Source of the DNA: CAWCAW01 sp963714125
GTDB lineage: Bacteria; Actinomycetota; Acidimicrobiia; Acidimicrobiales; UBA8190
DNA length: 64,000 nt
NCBI GenBank assembly: GCA_963714125.1
Contig: OY970234.1
Location: forward strand, 124,001-188,000
Reading direction: 5' to 3'
The notes beneath the pieces were generated by a model. That model saw only the letters and a program-made list of their open reading frames with translations. It had not been told where the DNA came from and ran no database searches. A program made the translations under genes and the position numbers. Positions 25,405 to 33,702 of this stretch are shown in pieces (within the stretch, counting starts at the first letter, position 1; each line of letters starts with the position of its first letter).

Positions 25405-25431
25405 AACCGGAGCGGAACCTCCACTCCGGTT
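25405..25431. promoter_or_regulatory. Palindromic operator upstream of MFS transporter/TetR operon
   Basis: AACCGGAG-N11-CTCCGGTT is an inverted repeat with further symmetric inner bases (about 22 of 27 positions match). It sits just upstream of TATCCT (25435-25440), a plausible -10 box, so a bound repressor would block RNA polymerase. The TetR protein encoded at the end of the operon is the natural ligand. Confidence 0.65.
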
Positions 25432-25480
25432 TGCTATCCTCGCCACGTCCCTGTCCCCCCGCCCCGATTGGAGCCACCCC

Positions 25481-26950
25481 GTGCCAGAAACGTCGCAGCG
25501 CGGCCGGTACTCGGTGACGTTCGCTGTGGTGCTCGTATCGGTCTTCTCCTACGCCCTGATGCAATCGATGGCGATACCGGTGCTGCCCACCATCCAGCAC
25601 GCGCTGCACACCTCCCAGGACACGGTGACCTGGGTACTCACCATCTTCCTTCTCACATCCTCGGTGGCCACACCGATTCTGGGTCGCTACGGCGACATCG
25701 TGGGGAAAAAGAAGGTGCTCGTCGGCGTGCTGCTCGTCCTGGTTCTGGGATCGGTGCTGGCCGCCTTGGCCACCACCATCGCCGTCATGATCGTGGCCCG
25801 TGCCATACAGGGGGTGGCCGGCGCTGTCCTTCCCCTGTCGTTCGGGATCATCCGGGACGAAGCCCCGAGTCACAAGGTGGGCTCGAGCATCAGCATCGCG
25901 GCGGCCCTCCTGGCCGTGGGCGCCGGGGCCGGCATCGTGCTCGCCGGTCCGATCGTCAAGGCGCTCAGCTTCCACTGGCTGTTCTGGATTCCCGCCGGCG
26001 TCGTCCTTGTGGCGGCCATTACGGCCATGGTGGCCGTGCCCGAGTCCCCGAGCCGATCGCCAGGACGGCTCGCCCTCGGCCCGGCTGCGCTCCTCTCGGT
26101 ATGGCTGGTCGCCCTGATCCTTGCTCTCTCCTATGGCCAGCAGTGGGGCTGGGCGTCGGGGAGGATCCTGGGCCTGCTGGCCGCCAGCGTCGTCATCGGA
26201 GCCTTGTGGGTCCGCGTCGAGCTAACGGTGACTCAGCCCCTCATCGACATGCGCATGATGCGGGTACCAGCGGTGTGGACCACCAACTTGGTGGCGATGC
26301 TGTTCGGCGTCGGGATGTACGCCGCCATTGCCTTCATACCTGAGTTCGTCCAGACACCGCGCAACGTCGGCTACGGGTTCGGCGCCAGCGCCACGGCCTC
26401 CGGACTCTTCCTGGTGCCGATGACCGTGACCATGTTCGTCTGCGGTCTGCTGTCGGCCCGGCTGGCGGCACGCATCGGGTCAAAGCTTGTGCTCTTCGTC
26501 GGATCACTCGCTGCGATAGCACCCTACGCACTGCTGGCATTCGCAAACCACCAGCAGTGGGTCATCTATATCGCCCTGGCGCTGCTCGGCGTATCACTCG
26601 GCTTCGCTTATGCCGCCATGTCCAACCTCATCGTCGAGTCGGTGCCTGCGCATCAGGTCGGGGTGGCCAGTGGCATGAACGCCAACATCCGCACCATCGG
26701 CGGATCGATAGGGACCGCGGTGATGGCCACCATCGTGACCTCCCACCTCGGCTTCCACGGGTTCCCGGCCTTGAGCGGCTACCGCAACGGCTTCGCCTTT
26801 CTCACCATCTCCGCGGTACTTGCCACCGCCGCCTGCCTGATGATCCCCTCGGCTCGGCGGAGCGAAAAGGCGCTGCTCGACAACGCCCATGTCGTTGAGC
26901 ATGGGGAAAGCGCCATCGTGGCGGCGGCGGGCTTGGTGGATGCCGAATAA
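25481..26950 (+). CDS. MFS drug/proton antiporter, DHA2-type (14 transmembrane)
   Basis: A GTG start gives 489 residues with about 14 membrane segments. The MFS motif A is GRYGDIVGKKKVLVG between helices 2 and 3, and a motif-C-like run with GAGAGIVLAGPIV lies in helix 5. Size and topology match the DHA2 family of multidrug exporters (EmrB/QacA-like), which extrude cationic or hydrophobic compounds using the proton gradient. The stop overlaps the start of a TetR repressor, and a palindromic operator lies in the promoter, a classic self-regulated efflux unit. Substrate unknown. Confidence 0.9.
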   Translation: MPETSQRGRYSVTFAVVLVSVFSYALMQSMAIPVLPTIQHALHTSQDTVTWVLTIFLLTSSVATPILGRYGDIVGKKKVLVGVLLVLVLGSVLAALATTIAVMIVARAIQGVAGAVLPLSFGIIRDEAPSHKVGSSISIAAALLAVGAGAGIVLAGPIVKALSFHWLFWIPAGVVLVAAITAMVAVPESPSRSPGRLALGPAALLSVWLVALILALSYGQQWGWASGRILGLLAASVVIGALWVRVELTVTQPLIDMRMMRVPAVWTTNLVAMLFGVGMYAAIAFIPEFVQTPRNVGYGFGASATASGLFLVPMTVTMFVCGLLSARLAARIGSKLVLFVGSLAAIAPYALLAFANHQQWVIYIALALLGVSLGFAYAAMSNLIVESVPAHQVGVASGMNANIRTIGGSIGTAVMATIVTSHLGFHGFPALSGYRNGFAFLTISAVLATAACLMIPSARRSEKALLDNAHVVEHGESAIVAAAGLVDAE

Positions 26951-27632
26951 GCCCGTGGTCGTGCACACGGTTCGACCACTCCCTGGCGCCCAAGGCGTCA
27001 GCGGTGATAACGGCAGCCGACCCCTGCGCCGGGATGCTGAAGAGAATCGACGGCGGGTGCTCGAAGCGGCCGCCGAACTGTTTGCGACGCACGGTCTCGA
27101 CACGTCAGTGGAGGAGATCGCGCAGAGCGCCGGGGTGGGCATGGGCACGCTCTACCGGCGCTTCCCCACCAAAGAAGCGCTCATCGAACAGCTGGTCGAC
27201 GACATGCTCGAACAAATCCTGGCGGCGGGGCGCCGGGCGCTCGCCACCAGCGATGGGACCGGACTCGAGACGTTCCTCCGTGACAGTGCGTCTCTCTATG
27301 GCACACACCGGGGCTGCGTGTCGCGTCTGTGGTCTCGGCCCCTACCCAAGGCTTTTTTCGTCGAGTTCGATCAGACCGTGGCCGCACTCGTCCGCTCGGC
27401 TCAAGATGCCGGGCGCATCCGGGCCGACTGCGCGGCGACCGACATCATCGTGCTGTTCTGGGCCATCCGGGGCATCATCGAATCCACCGGCGCCGCTGCT
27501 CCCGAGGCATGGCAGCGCCACGTGGACATCGTGCTGGCGGGCCTCGACCCTGACGCCGCCCCGCTCGAACACGCCCCTTTGAGCGCTGAGATACGACAGG
27601 AAATCACGCGGGCGCACCGTCAGCCCTCTTGA
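26940..27632 (+). CDS. TetR-family transcriptional regulator of the MFS exporter
   Basis: ATG 26940, overlapping the exporter's stop, gives 230 residues; the frame is open further upstream inside the exporter. The HTH domain (about 30-80) reads RRRVLEAAAELFATHGLDTS then AGVGMGTLYRRFPTKEALIE. The C-terminal ligand-binding part (about 85-200) is helical. It probably represses its own operon by binding the palindrome at 25405-25431 and is released by an exporter substrate. Target and inducer are inferred from context. Confidence 0.87.
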   Translation: MPNKPVVVHTVRPLPGAQGVSGDNGSRPLRRDAEENRRRVLEAAAELFATHGLDTSVEEIAQSAGVGMGTLYRRFPTKEALIEQLVDDMLEQILAAGRRALATSDGTGLETFLRDSASLYGTHRGCVSRLWSRPLPKAFFVEFDQTVAALVRSAQDAGRIRADCAATDIIVLFWAIRGIIESTGAAAPEAWQRHVDIVLAGLDPDAAPLEHAPLSAEIRQEITRAHRQPS

Positions 27633-27654
27633 GCCGATGGCGTCCCCCGCACCC

Positions 27655-28287
27655 TCAACGGGGATCGGGTCTGTCCAGATTCCAGTGACGTGCTGCCTGG
27701 CAGTACCAGCTGTCCTCGCCGGCCGGGAGCACGATGAATCGACTGATCGTGCGCTGGCCCCCTTGCTGGTCACCGTAGAGGAGGTCAAAGCGCACGGGCT
27801 GGCGCTCGGTCATAGCGCGCAGTAGTTCTGCATGCAGGGCGTCTTCGCTGTCCCTGACGGCGGCTTCCCAATATCCGGTACCGCCGGCGGGGACATAGAG
27901 GTCGATGCCGAGTCGTCGAAAGGCGTCCGCGCCGGCGTGTGGCGTGTTGTCCATGGCGTCATTCGGCTTCGGATCCCACCCGTGCAGGAGAGCGATCCCC
28001 GCCCCCACGTTGCGGAGGCCCATCGCCAGGTAGATGACCCCGTCTTGCTCCTCCAAGATGGCCCGACCACCCTCCACACGTGCCGTATGGCGGTCCTGCC
28101 ACAAGACCTTGTGCACCGGCGCGTCATGTAGCGACGGTATGAGCAGCGGCCGCATGGCGGTACGTAGCGATTCCTCGGCCACGCGGGCCGTTCGGCTCGA
28201 TGAGCGCACCGATGAGAACGTGGCCAACGCCAGCACCAGGGTGCCACCTGCTGTCGCGAATGAGGCGATCGCCGTCCAGTCGGTCAC
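27655..28287 (-). CDS. Membrane-anchored hypothetical protein
   Basis: A GTG start gives 210 residues. One N-terminal membrane segment (about residues 5-25, SFATAGGTLVLALATFSSV) is followed by a short coiled region and a soluble domain (about 45-205) without recognisable catalytic motifs. This arrangement is common in uncharacterised actinobacterial proteins. A TAGGGT hexamer 8 nt before the start suggests a near-leaderless transcript. It sits between convergent and codirectional genes with small gaps; context gives no functional clue. Confidence 0.6.
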   Translation of the reverse strand: MTDWTAIASFATAGGTLVLALATFSSVRSSSRTARVAEESLRTAMRPLLIPSLHDAPVHKVLWQDRHTARVEGGRAILEEQDGVIYLAMGLRNVGAGIALLHGWDPKPNDAMDNTPHAGADAFRRLGIDLYVPAGGTGYWEAAVRDSEDALHAELLRAMTERQPVRFDLLYGDQQGGQRTISRFIVLPAGEDSWYCQAARHWNLDRPDPR

Positions 28288-28310
28288 TGGGCGGCACCCT
28301 ACCTACATCG

Positions 28311-31300
28311 CTACGGGCAGGTCGAACGCCTCCGCTGCATCGTGATCAGGCCCAACCCCATCAAGATCGAGAGGACGCCGATCTCGACCCACATGCTCAC
28401 GTCGAAACCGGTGAAGGGCAAGGGCGGGTCCCCGGCCGCCGGCGCGCTCGCCGTGCTCAGCGCCACGAACTGCTCCGAAGACGTGACGGGCTGCCCCAGT
28501 GCCGAGGTTCCGGAGGCGATGACCGTGTGATTGCCGGCCGGCAACCCCGAGGGAAGCGTCACCGAGGCGCTGAAAGTCCCATCGGCAGCCACGGTGACGG
28601 TGGCCAGGACGACCGGAGTCGAGTGAACCGTGATGGTCACGGTGCTGCCCGGTTCGAGGCCGGAACCGGTGACGAGGAACGTCGAATCCTGGGGGGTTCC
28701 TGTCTGGGTCAGCGTCAGTGCGATGTCGAGAGCCGCCGGCCCCGGAGTGACCGCGTTCGAAGGCGCCGATGCCAGACCGTCGCCCACCGCATTGGTGGCG
28801 GTAACAGTGAATGAGTACGAGGTTCCGTTGGTGAGCCCTGTGATGGTGCAGGCCAGCGGGCCACTCGTCCACGTGCAGCTCTGGCCTCCACTTGAAGTCA
28901 CGGTGTAGCCGGTGATGGTTGACCCATTGGAGGCCGGTGCAGTCCAGCTCACCGTGGCCTGGGCATCGCCACCTGACGCGCTCACGGCGCTCGGGGCATC
29001 AGGCACGGCCGCAGGAACCACCGCGCTCGATGGGGCTGAAGCCGGGCCGGTACCCACACCGTTGAGGGCGGTGACGGTGAATGTGTAGGAAGTGCCGTTG
29101 GTAAGCCCGGTCACGGTACAGGCAAGCGGACCGGTGGTCCACGTGCAGGTCTGGCCGCTACTCGAGGTCACGGTGTAGCCGAAGATGACCGAACCATTCG
29201 ACGCAGGTGCTGTCCAGCTCACCGTGGCCTGGGCGGCGCCGCCCGTCGCACTTACACCCGTAGGAGCGCCTGGAAGCGTGGCCGGGGTGATTGAGTTCGA
29301 CGGGGTTGACGCGGCCCCGGTCCCCACGCCGTTGATGGCGGTGACGGTGAACGTATACGAGGTGCCGTTGGTGAGCCCGGTCACGGTACAGGCAAGCGGA
29401 CCAGTGGTCCAAGTGCAGGTTTGGCCGCCACTGGAGGTCACGGTGTAACCGAAGATGACCGAACCGTTGGAAGCCGGTGCCGTCCAGCTCACCGTGGCTT
29501 GCGTGTTCCCGCCCGTGGCCGTCGGAGCCGCGGGTGCGCTCGGAACTGTCGCCGGAGTGACCGAGTTCGATGCTGTCGAGGCCAGGCCGGACCCCACGCC
29601 GTTGGTGGCTGTGACGGTGAAGGTATACGCGGTGCCGTTGGTGAGCCCGGTGACGGTGCAATGCAGCGGGCCGCTGGTCCAGGTGCAGCTTTGGCCACCA
29701 CTCGATGTCACCGTGTAGCCGATGATGGTCGACCCGTTGGAAGCCGGTGCGGTCCAAGTGACGGTGGCCTGGGCGTTGCCGGCGGTGGCCGTCGGAGCGG
29801 CGGGGGCGCCCGGCAGTGTCGCCGGAGTGACCGAGCTCGACGCGGATGATGCGGCACTCGTCCCCACGCCGTTGGTGGCGGTCACCGTGAACGTGTAGGC
29901 GGTGCCGTTGGTCAGACCGGTCACCGTGCAGTCGAGCGGACCGCTGGTCCACGTGCAGGTCTGGCCACCGCTGGAGGTGACGGTGTAGCCCGTGATGGTG
30001 GACCCATTGGACGCGGGTGCAGTCCAGCTCACGGTGGCCTGGGTGTTACCGGCGGTGGCCGTCGGAGCCGCGGGGGTACTCGGAACGGTGGCGGGCGTGA
30101 CCGAGTTCGATGCTGTTGACGCCGAGCTGGTCCCCACGCCGTTGGTGGCGGTCACCGTGAAGGTATAGGCGGTGCCGTTGGTGAGCCCGGTGACCGTGCA
30201 ATGCAGCGGGCCACTGGTCCACGTGCAGGTCTGGCCACCGCTGGAGGTGACGGTGTAGCCCGTGATGGTGGACCCATTGGACGCGGGTGCAGTCCAGCTC
30301 ACGGTGGCCTGGGCGTTGCCGGCAGTGGCGGTCGGAGCCGCGGGGGTACTCGGAACGGTGGCCGGCGTGACCGAGTTCGATGCTGGCGACGCCGCGCTGG
30401 TCCCCACGCCGTTGGTGGCGGTGACCGTGAACGTGTAGGCGGTGCCGTTGGTCAGACCGGTCACCGTGCAGTCGAGCGGACCGCTGGTCCACGTGCAGGT
30501 CTGGCCACCGCTGGAGGTGACGGTGTAGCCCGTGATGGTGGACCCATTGGACGCGGGTGCAGTCCAGCTCACGGTGGCCTGGGTGTTACCGGCGGTGGCC
30601 GTCGGAGCGGCGGGGGTACTCGGAACGGTGGCGGGTGTGACCGAGTTCGATGCTGTTGACGCCGAGCTTGTCCCCACGCCGTTGGTGGCGGTGACGGTGA
30701 ACGTATAGGCGGTGCCGTTGGTGAGCCCGGTCACCGTGCAGTTAAGAGGGCCACTGGTCCACGTGCAGGTCTGGCCCCCGCTGGAGGTGACGGTGTAGCC
30801 CGTGATGGTGGACCCATTGGACGCGGGTGCGGTCCAGCTCACGGTGGCCTGGGCGTTGCCGGCAGTGGCCGTCGGAGCGGCCGGAGCGCTTGGAACTGTG
30901 GCGGGGGTGACAGACACCTCGTTGCTGGCCGAGCTTGGGCCCGCACTGTTGATGGCGAGGACCTCGATGCCATAGGTGGAGCCGTTGGTGAGACCAGTCA
31001 CGTCAGCAGACACCGTCGTCACGGTGTTCCCGTTCACGACGCTGGAGGAGCTCGAAGTGGATACGGCGTTCCAGGTGATCCCGCCGTCAATGGAGACGTC
31101 GTAACTCGTGATGATGGCGCCGTTGGAGGCAGGCAGGGTCCAGCTCACATTGGCCGAACCGTTTCCAGGCGTTGCCGTGATGCTCGGGGCCGTGGGAACC
31201 GACGCGGCGGCAGCTACTTGAACGTTGCTCGTCGTGGTGACAACTCCTGCGAATCCCGTCCCCAGACTGGAGTTGGTATTGGTCTTGCCGCCGAACTCGA

Positions 31301-32294
31301 CCACGTAGCCGCTGACATTCGCGTCGTTGGTCGGGCTCAGGTCGTTCCACTCCCCCGAGCTGCCACTCCAGTTGGTGACGGCGGTGTATTCGCCTTGGTA
31401 GGCCGTCGTCGTCGATCCGCTGGAGTTGTTCGGCTCGCCGTTATTCCAACTGCTGTAGAAGCTTCCCGAGTTGTCGAAGTCGCACGTACTGGTCTGGTTC
31501 CCGCACTCGCTGATGACCCCACCGGCGATGGGGCTCTCGCTGGCACCCTCGGTCCAGCGCCACACCCGGGCATAGGTGACGCCGTTGACGACCGCATACG
31601 CTTGAGTCCCGTCCGTGGCGAGACTCTCGTAGGCCCTCGCCCCGATCCAGACGTTCTCGGCGTTGGCGATCTTGGTGGAGATGAACGTGTTGACAGTCGA
31701 GTTGGGGATCGTTACCAAGTAACCAGGTTGTCCGTCGAAACTCAATGCCTGCGCGCCGCTGTCGGCGGTCCACCAGCTGCATTGTGAGCACGTGATGTAT
31801 TCGTAGAAGTGTTGGTTCGAAGCCAGGTAGTAGTAGCCGGTCTGCGCGACCATGGCGGTGAGGCCGACCTGGGCGGTGCCGGTGGTACTGGTGGTGACGA
31901 TCGAGGCACTGGCCAGCGCCGTGTTGATGGCGCTCTCAAGACCGGTGAAGGTAACGGACTGGGTGCCGGTCCAGCTGTTGTTGTAGCCGAGCGTTAACCC
32001 GGTGGTGGTGGAGATCGACAGCGTTCCCAGAGTCGTGGCGAGGGTGGCCTGCAAGGTATCGGTGGTGTCGCCTGAGATGCTGAGACCCGACAGCGTGGTC
32101 GTCGAGTTGGGCGTCACGAGCAAGGTCGACGTCGGCGTAACCGTCAGCGTCGGGGTGGCATTGGCCGTACCTTGGACGAGGAGACTGCCCACGACCGATA
32201 CCGCCACGACCAATGCGGCGAGCCCGATGCGACCATGGGGGACACGGCGACGAACAGCACCAGGGGCACGCAAAGAAGAACGAGAGAGAGGCAT
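28311..32294 (-). CDS. Large LPXTG surface protein with C-type lectin-like domain and nine FN3 domains
   Basis: ATG 32294 gives 1327 residues. Order: signal peptide (about 1-46, likely cleaved near ANA-TPT); a Thr/Ser-rich beta region (47-150); a C-type lectin-like domain (about 153-340) with NNGEPNN and GEWNDL motifs, the sugar- and calcium-binding type; one divergent FN3 (366-463); eight FN3 repeats of about 90 residues (464-1183); an Ig-like domain (1186-1285); LPFTG; a hydrophobic segment; and a basic tail (QRRRS). It should be linked to the cell wall by a sortase; none is in the window. Each of the eight repeats carries two Cys, probably forming a disulfide. Likely an adhesin. Confidence 0.82.
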   Translation of the reverse strand: MPLSRSSLRAPGAVRRRVPHGRIGLAALVVAVSVVGSLLVQGTANATPTLTVTPTSTLLVTPNSTTTLSGLSISGDTTDTLQATLATTLGTLSISTTTGLTLGYNNSWTGTQSVTFTGLESAINTALASASIVTTSTTGTAQVGLTAMVAQTGYYYLASNQHFYEYITCSQCSWWTADSGAQALSFDGQPGYLVTIPNSTVNTFISTKIANAENVWIGARAYESLATDGTQAYAVVNGVTYARVWRWTEGASESPIAGGVISECGNQTSTCDFDNSGSFYSSWNNGEPNNSSGSTTTAYQGEYTAVTNWSGSSGEWNDLSPTNDANVSGYVVEFGGKTNTNSSLGTGFAGVVTTTSNVQVAAAASVPTAPSITATPGNGSANVSWTLPASNGAIITSYDVSIDGGITWNAVSTSSSSSVVNGNTVTTVSADVTGLTNGSTYGIEVLAINSAGPSSASNEVSVTPATVPSAPAAPTATAGNAQATVSWTAPASNGSTITGYTVTSSGGQTCTWTSGPLNCTVTGLTNGTAYTFTVTATNGVGTSSASTASNSVTPATVPSTPAAPTATAGNTQATVSWTAPASNGSTITGYTVTSSGGQTCTWTSGPLDCTVTGLTNGTAYTFTVTATNGVGTSAASPASNSVTPATVPSTPAAPTATAGNAQATVSWTAPASNGSTITGYTVTSSGGQTCTWTSGPLHCTVTGLTNGTAYTFTVTATNGVGTSSASTASNSVTPATVPSTPAAPTATAGNTQATVSWTAPASNGSTITGYTVTSSGGQTCTWTSGPLDCTVTGLTNGTAYTFTVTATNGVGTSAASSASSSVTPATLPGAPAAPTATAGNAQATVTWTAPASNGSTIIGYTVTSSGGQSCTWTSGPLHCTVTGLTNGTAYTFTVTATNGVGSGLASTASNSVTPATVPSAPAAPTATGGNTQATVSWTAPASNGSVIFGYTVTSSGGQTCTWTTGPLACTVTGLTNGTSYTFTVTAINGVGTGAASTPSNSITPATLPGAPTGVSATGGAAQATVSWTAPASNGSVIFGYTVTSSSGQTCTWTTGPLACTVTGLTNGTSYTFTVTALNGVGTGPASAPSSAVVPAAVPDAPSAVSASGGDAQATVSWTAPASNGSTITGYTVTSSGGQSCTWTSGPLACTITGLTNGTSYSFTVTATNAVGDGLASAPSNAVTPGPAALDIALTLTQTGTPQDSTFLVTGSGLEPGSTVTITVHSTPVVLATVTVAADGTFSASVTLPSGLPAGNHTVIASGTSALGQPVTSSEQFVALSTASAPAAGDPPLPFTGFDVSMWVEIGVLSILMGLGLITMQRRRSTCP
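28745..30904. repeat. Eight tandem 270-bp repeats encoding FN3 domains
   Basis: Near-identical 270-bp units in the lectin gene; for example the same 20-bp block recurs at 29951, 30221 and 30491. Central copies alternate between two subtypes (GNAQ/SSAST and GNTQ/SAAS), giving a 540-bp higher-order period. Boundaries are approximate. Copy number may vary by recombination. Confidence 0.88.
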
Positions 32295-32520
32295 GCGCAA
32301 ACGATCGGCCTGGCAAACCGCTTGCTTTAGTACTCGCGACATTCATTGTGCCGCCGTCAGTGATCAATGGGCCATGGTCAGCTAGTTCTGTTTTTAGATA
32401 AACCTTTAGTAGTTTTACGAGCGATCTGATCTTTAGGTCGAGAGTCCCATTTATTGACGTTTTACCAATGAGGACTCCTGCCGGCGATCAGTCCACTATT
32501 CGGTGAGATTGGGAGGAAAC
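32295..32520. promoter_or_regulatory. Divergent, AT-rich intergenic region upstream of the surface protein
   Basis: This 226-bp region between the lectin gene and the peroxiredoxin-like gene is unusually AT-rich at 32380-32465. It should carry both promoters and a long leader for the lectin gene. A weak hairpin (GCAAG...TTTGC) precedes the lectin start. No known riboswitch was recognised. Confidence 0.35.
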
Positions 32521-33135
32521 GTGCGCAGTGACATTCGTGAAGGTGAGACGTTCCCCGACTACGAGCTTGCCGATCAGGCCGGTAAGCGGCGATCTCTCTC
32601 CGAGCTTCAAGGTGGCAATGCCATGGTGCTGCACCTGTCGCGCGGCGGCTTCGATCCCAAGGAGCACACGTTTCTTCGCCAGCTTGTCGAGGCCTACCCG
32701 CAATTTCGAAATGCGTACACACGTCTGGTGGTCATCTCCACCGACAACCAGCTGAATATCAATGAATTCCGGGACTCTCTTGGTGCGACGTGGCCGTTCC
32801 TTTCGGACCCCGACCGCACCCTCCAGCGAGATCTCGATATCAAAGAGTTCACCGATGAACCGCACGACCCCATGATTCCGCACACGTTCGTCTTGGAGCC
32901 CGGGCTCAAGATCTTCAAGATCTACAACGGCTACTGGTACTGGGGCCGCCCCACCGTGACGGAACTGCATATGGATCTCCGGGCCCTGTTTCAGAAGACT
33001 CGACCCGACTTCGACCTCGCTGCCCCGGGGCTGCGAGAGGCCTGGGACCGAGGTGATCGGGATCAGTTCCTCGTAGACACGCTGGAGGAGCCCATCCGCT
33101 ATACCGAAGGCAAGAACATCGGCATCAAGCGCTGA
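32521..33135 (+). CDS. Peroxiredoxin-like (AhpC/TSA-fold) protein lacking the catalytic cysteine
   Basis: GTG 32521 follows a GGGAGGAAAC ribosome-binding site and gives 204 residues. The thioredoxin-fold framework is clear: FPDYELADQAGKRRSLSELQ, then MVLHLSRGGFDPKEHTFLRQ where relatives have FCP, then LVVISTDNQLNINEFRDSLG and PMIPHTFVLEPGLKIFKIYN. There is no Cys anywhere, so ordinary peroxide reduction is impossible. The fold is otherwise well conserved, including NGYWYWGRPTV, so the protein probably has another role, such as binding or regulation. Monocistronic. Confidence 0.75.
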   Translation: MRSDIREGETFPDYELADQAGKRRSLSELQGGNAMVLHLSRGGFDPKEHTFLRQLVEAYPQFRNAYTRLVVISTDNQLNINEFRDSLGATWPFLSDPDRTLQRDLDIKEFTDEPHDPMIPHTFVLEPGLKIFKIYNGYWYWGRPTVTELHMDLRALFQKTRPDFDLAAPGLREAWDRGDRDQFLVDTLEEPIRYTEGKNIGIKR

Positions 33136-33190
33136 CGGCGCCCACTGGCGCAATCGTCTGGGACCTCAGTACCCGATACAGGAACCGTAT

Positions 33191-33622
33191 TCACTTCTTC
33201 TTGACTGATCGTTGGGCGACCACCGCCGAGTTGGCCGCCACCGCAGCGCGGATGAGTTGCTTGAAAGCAGCTTCGTTGATCTTCTCTCCTTCACGAAAGT
33301 CAATGGCACGACGCGTGTTGCCTTCGAGGCTCGAGTTGAAGAGGTTCTTCGGGTCTTTGACCGAGGCACCTCGAAAGAAGGTCAATTTCACGACCTCTTT
33401 GTACGACTCCCCGGTACACACTCCGCCGTCATGGGCCCACACCGCCACCCCCGGTGATGTCGGCTTCTGCCACTTCCACTCCTCTTGGATGTCAGGGTCG
33501 GCATCGTGAATGAGCTGACGAAGACGAGCGAGGGTGTCGCCTCTCCAGTCACCAAGTTCCTGAATCCTGTTGGTGATGCTTGCCGAAGCGTCCTGCCCGC
33601 TCAACGGTCCGGTTGGCGTCAT
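33191..33622 (-). CDS. DUF1801 domain protein
   Basis: This 143-residue protein starts at ATG 33622. It shows the DUF1801 pattern: ITNRIQELGDWRGDTLARLR, EEWKWQKPTSPGVAVWAHDG, a TGESYKEVVKLTFFRGASVKD block, and a Lys-rich end. The family (YdhG/YjhX-like fold) includes proteins of unknown biochemical function. It is convergent with the peroxiredoxin-like gene. Cytoplasmic. Confidence 0.82.
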   Translation of the reverse strand: MTPTGPLSGQDASASITNRIQELGDWRGDTLARLRQLIHDADPDIQEEWKWQKPTSPGVAVWAHDGGVCTGESYKEVVKLTFFRGASVKDPKNLFNSSLEGNTRRAIDFREGEKINEAAFKQLIRAAVAANSAVVAQRSVKKK

Positions 33623-33689
33623 GTTGTCTCCTCACCGCCGGGAGTTCTGACCCACACCTGGCGTACCGACTCGCCATAAACCTACGCGG

Positions 33690-33695
33690 TACCGT
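33690..33695 (+). promoter_or_regulatory. -10-like TACCGT before PEP-mutase-family gene
   Basis: TACCGT lies 7 nt before GTG 33703, consistent with a leaderless transcript. Confidence 0.4.
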
Positions 33696-33702
33696 CTGTG
33701 GC

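Noticed and set aside
28745..30904. Tandem repeats considered as a CRISPR-like array
   Set aside because: Units are 270 bp, contiguous and coding for FN3 domains; no spacers and no cas genes.
32295..32520. Leader of the lectin gene considered as a cyclic-di-GMP or other riboswitch
   Set aside because: A GGCAAACC-like word occurs only on the wrong strand and the conserved core pairing could not be built.
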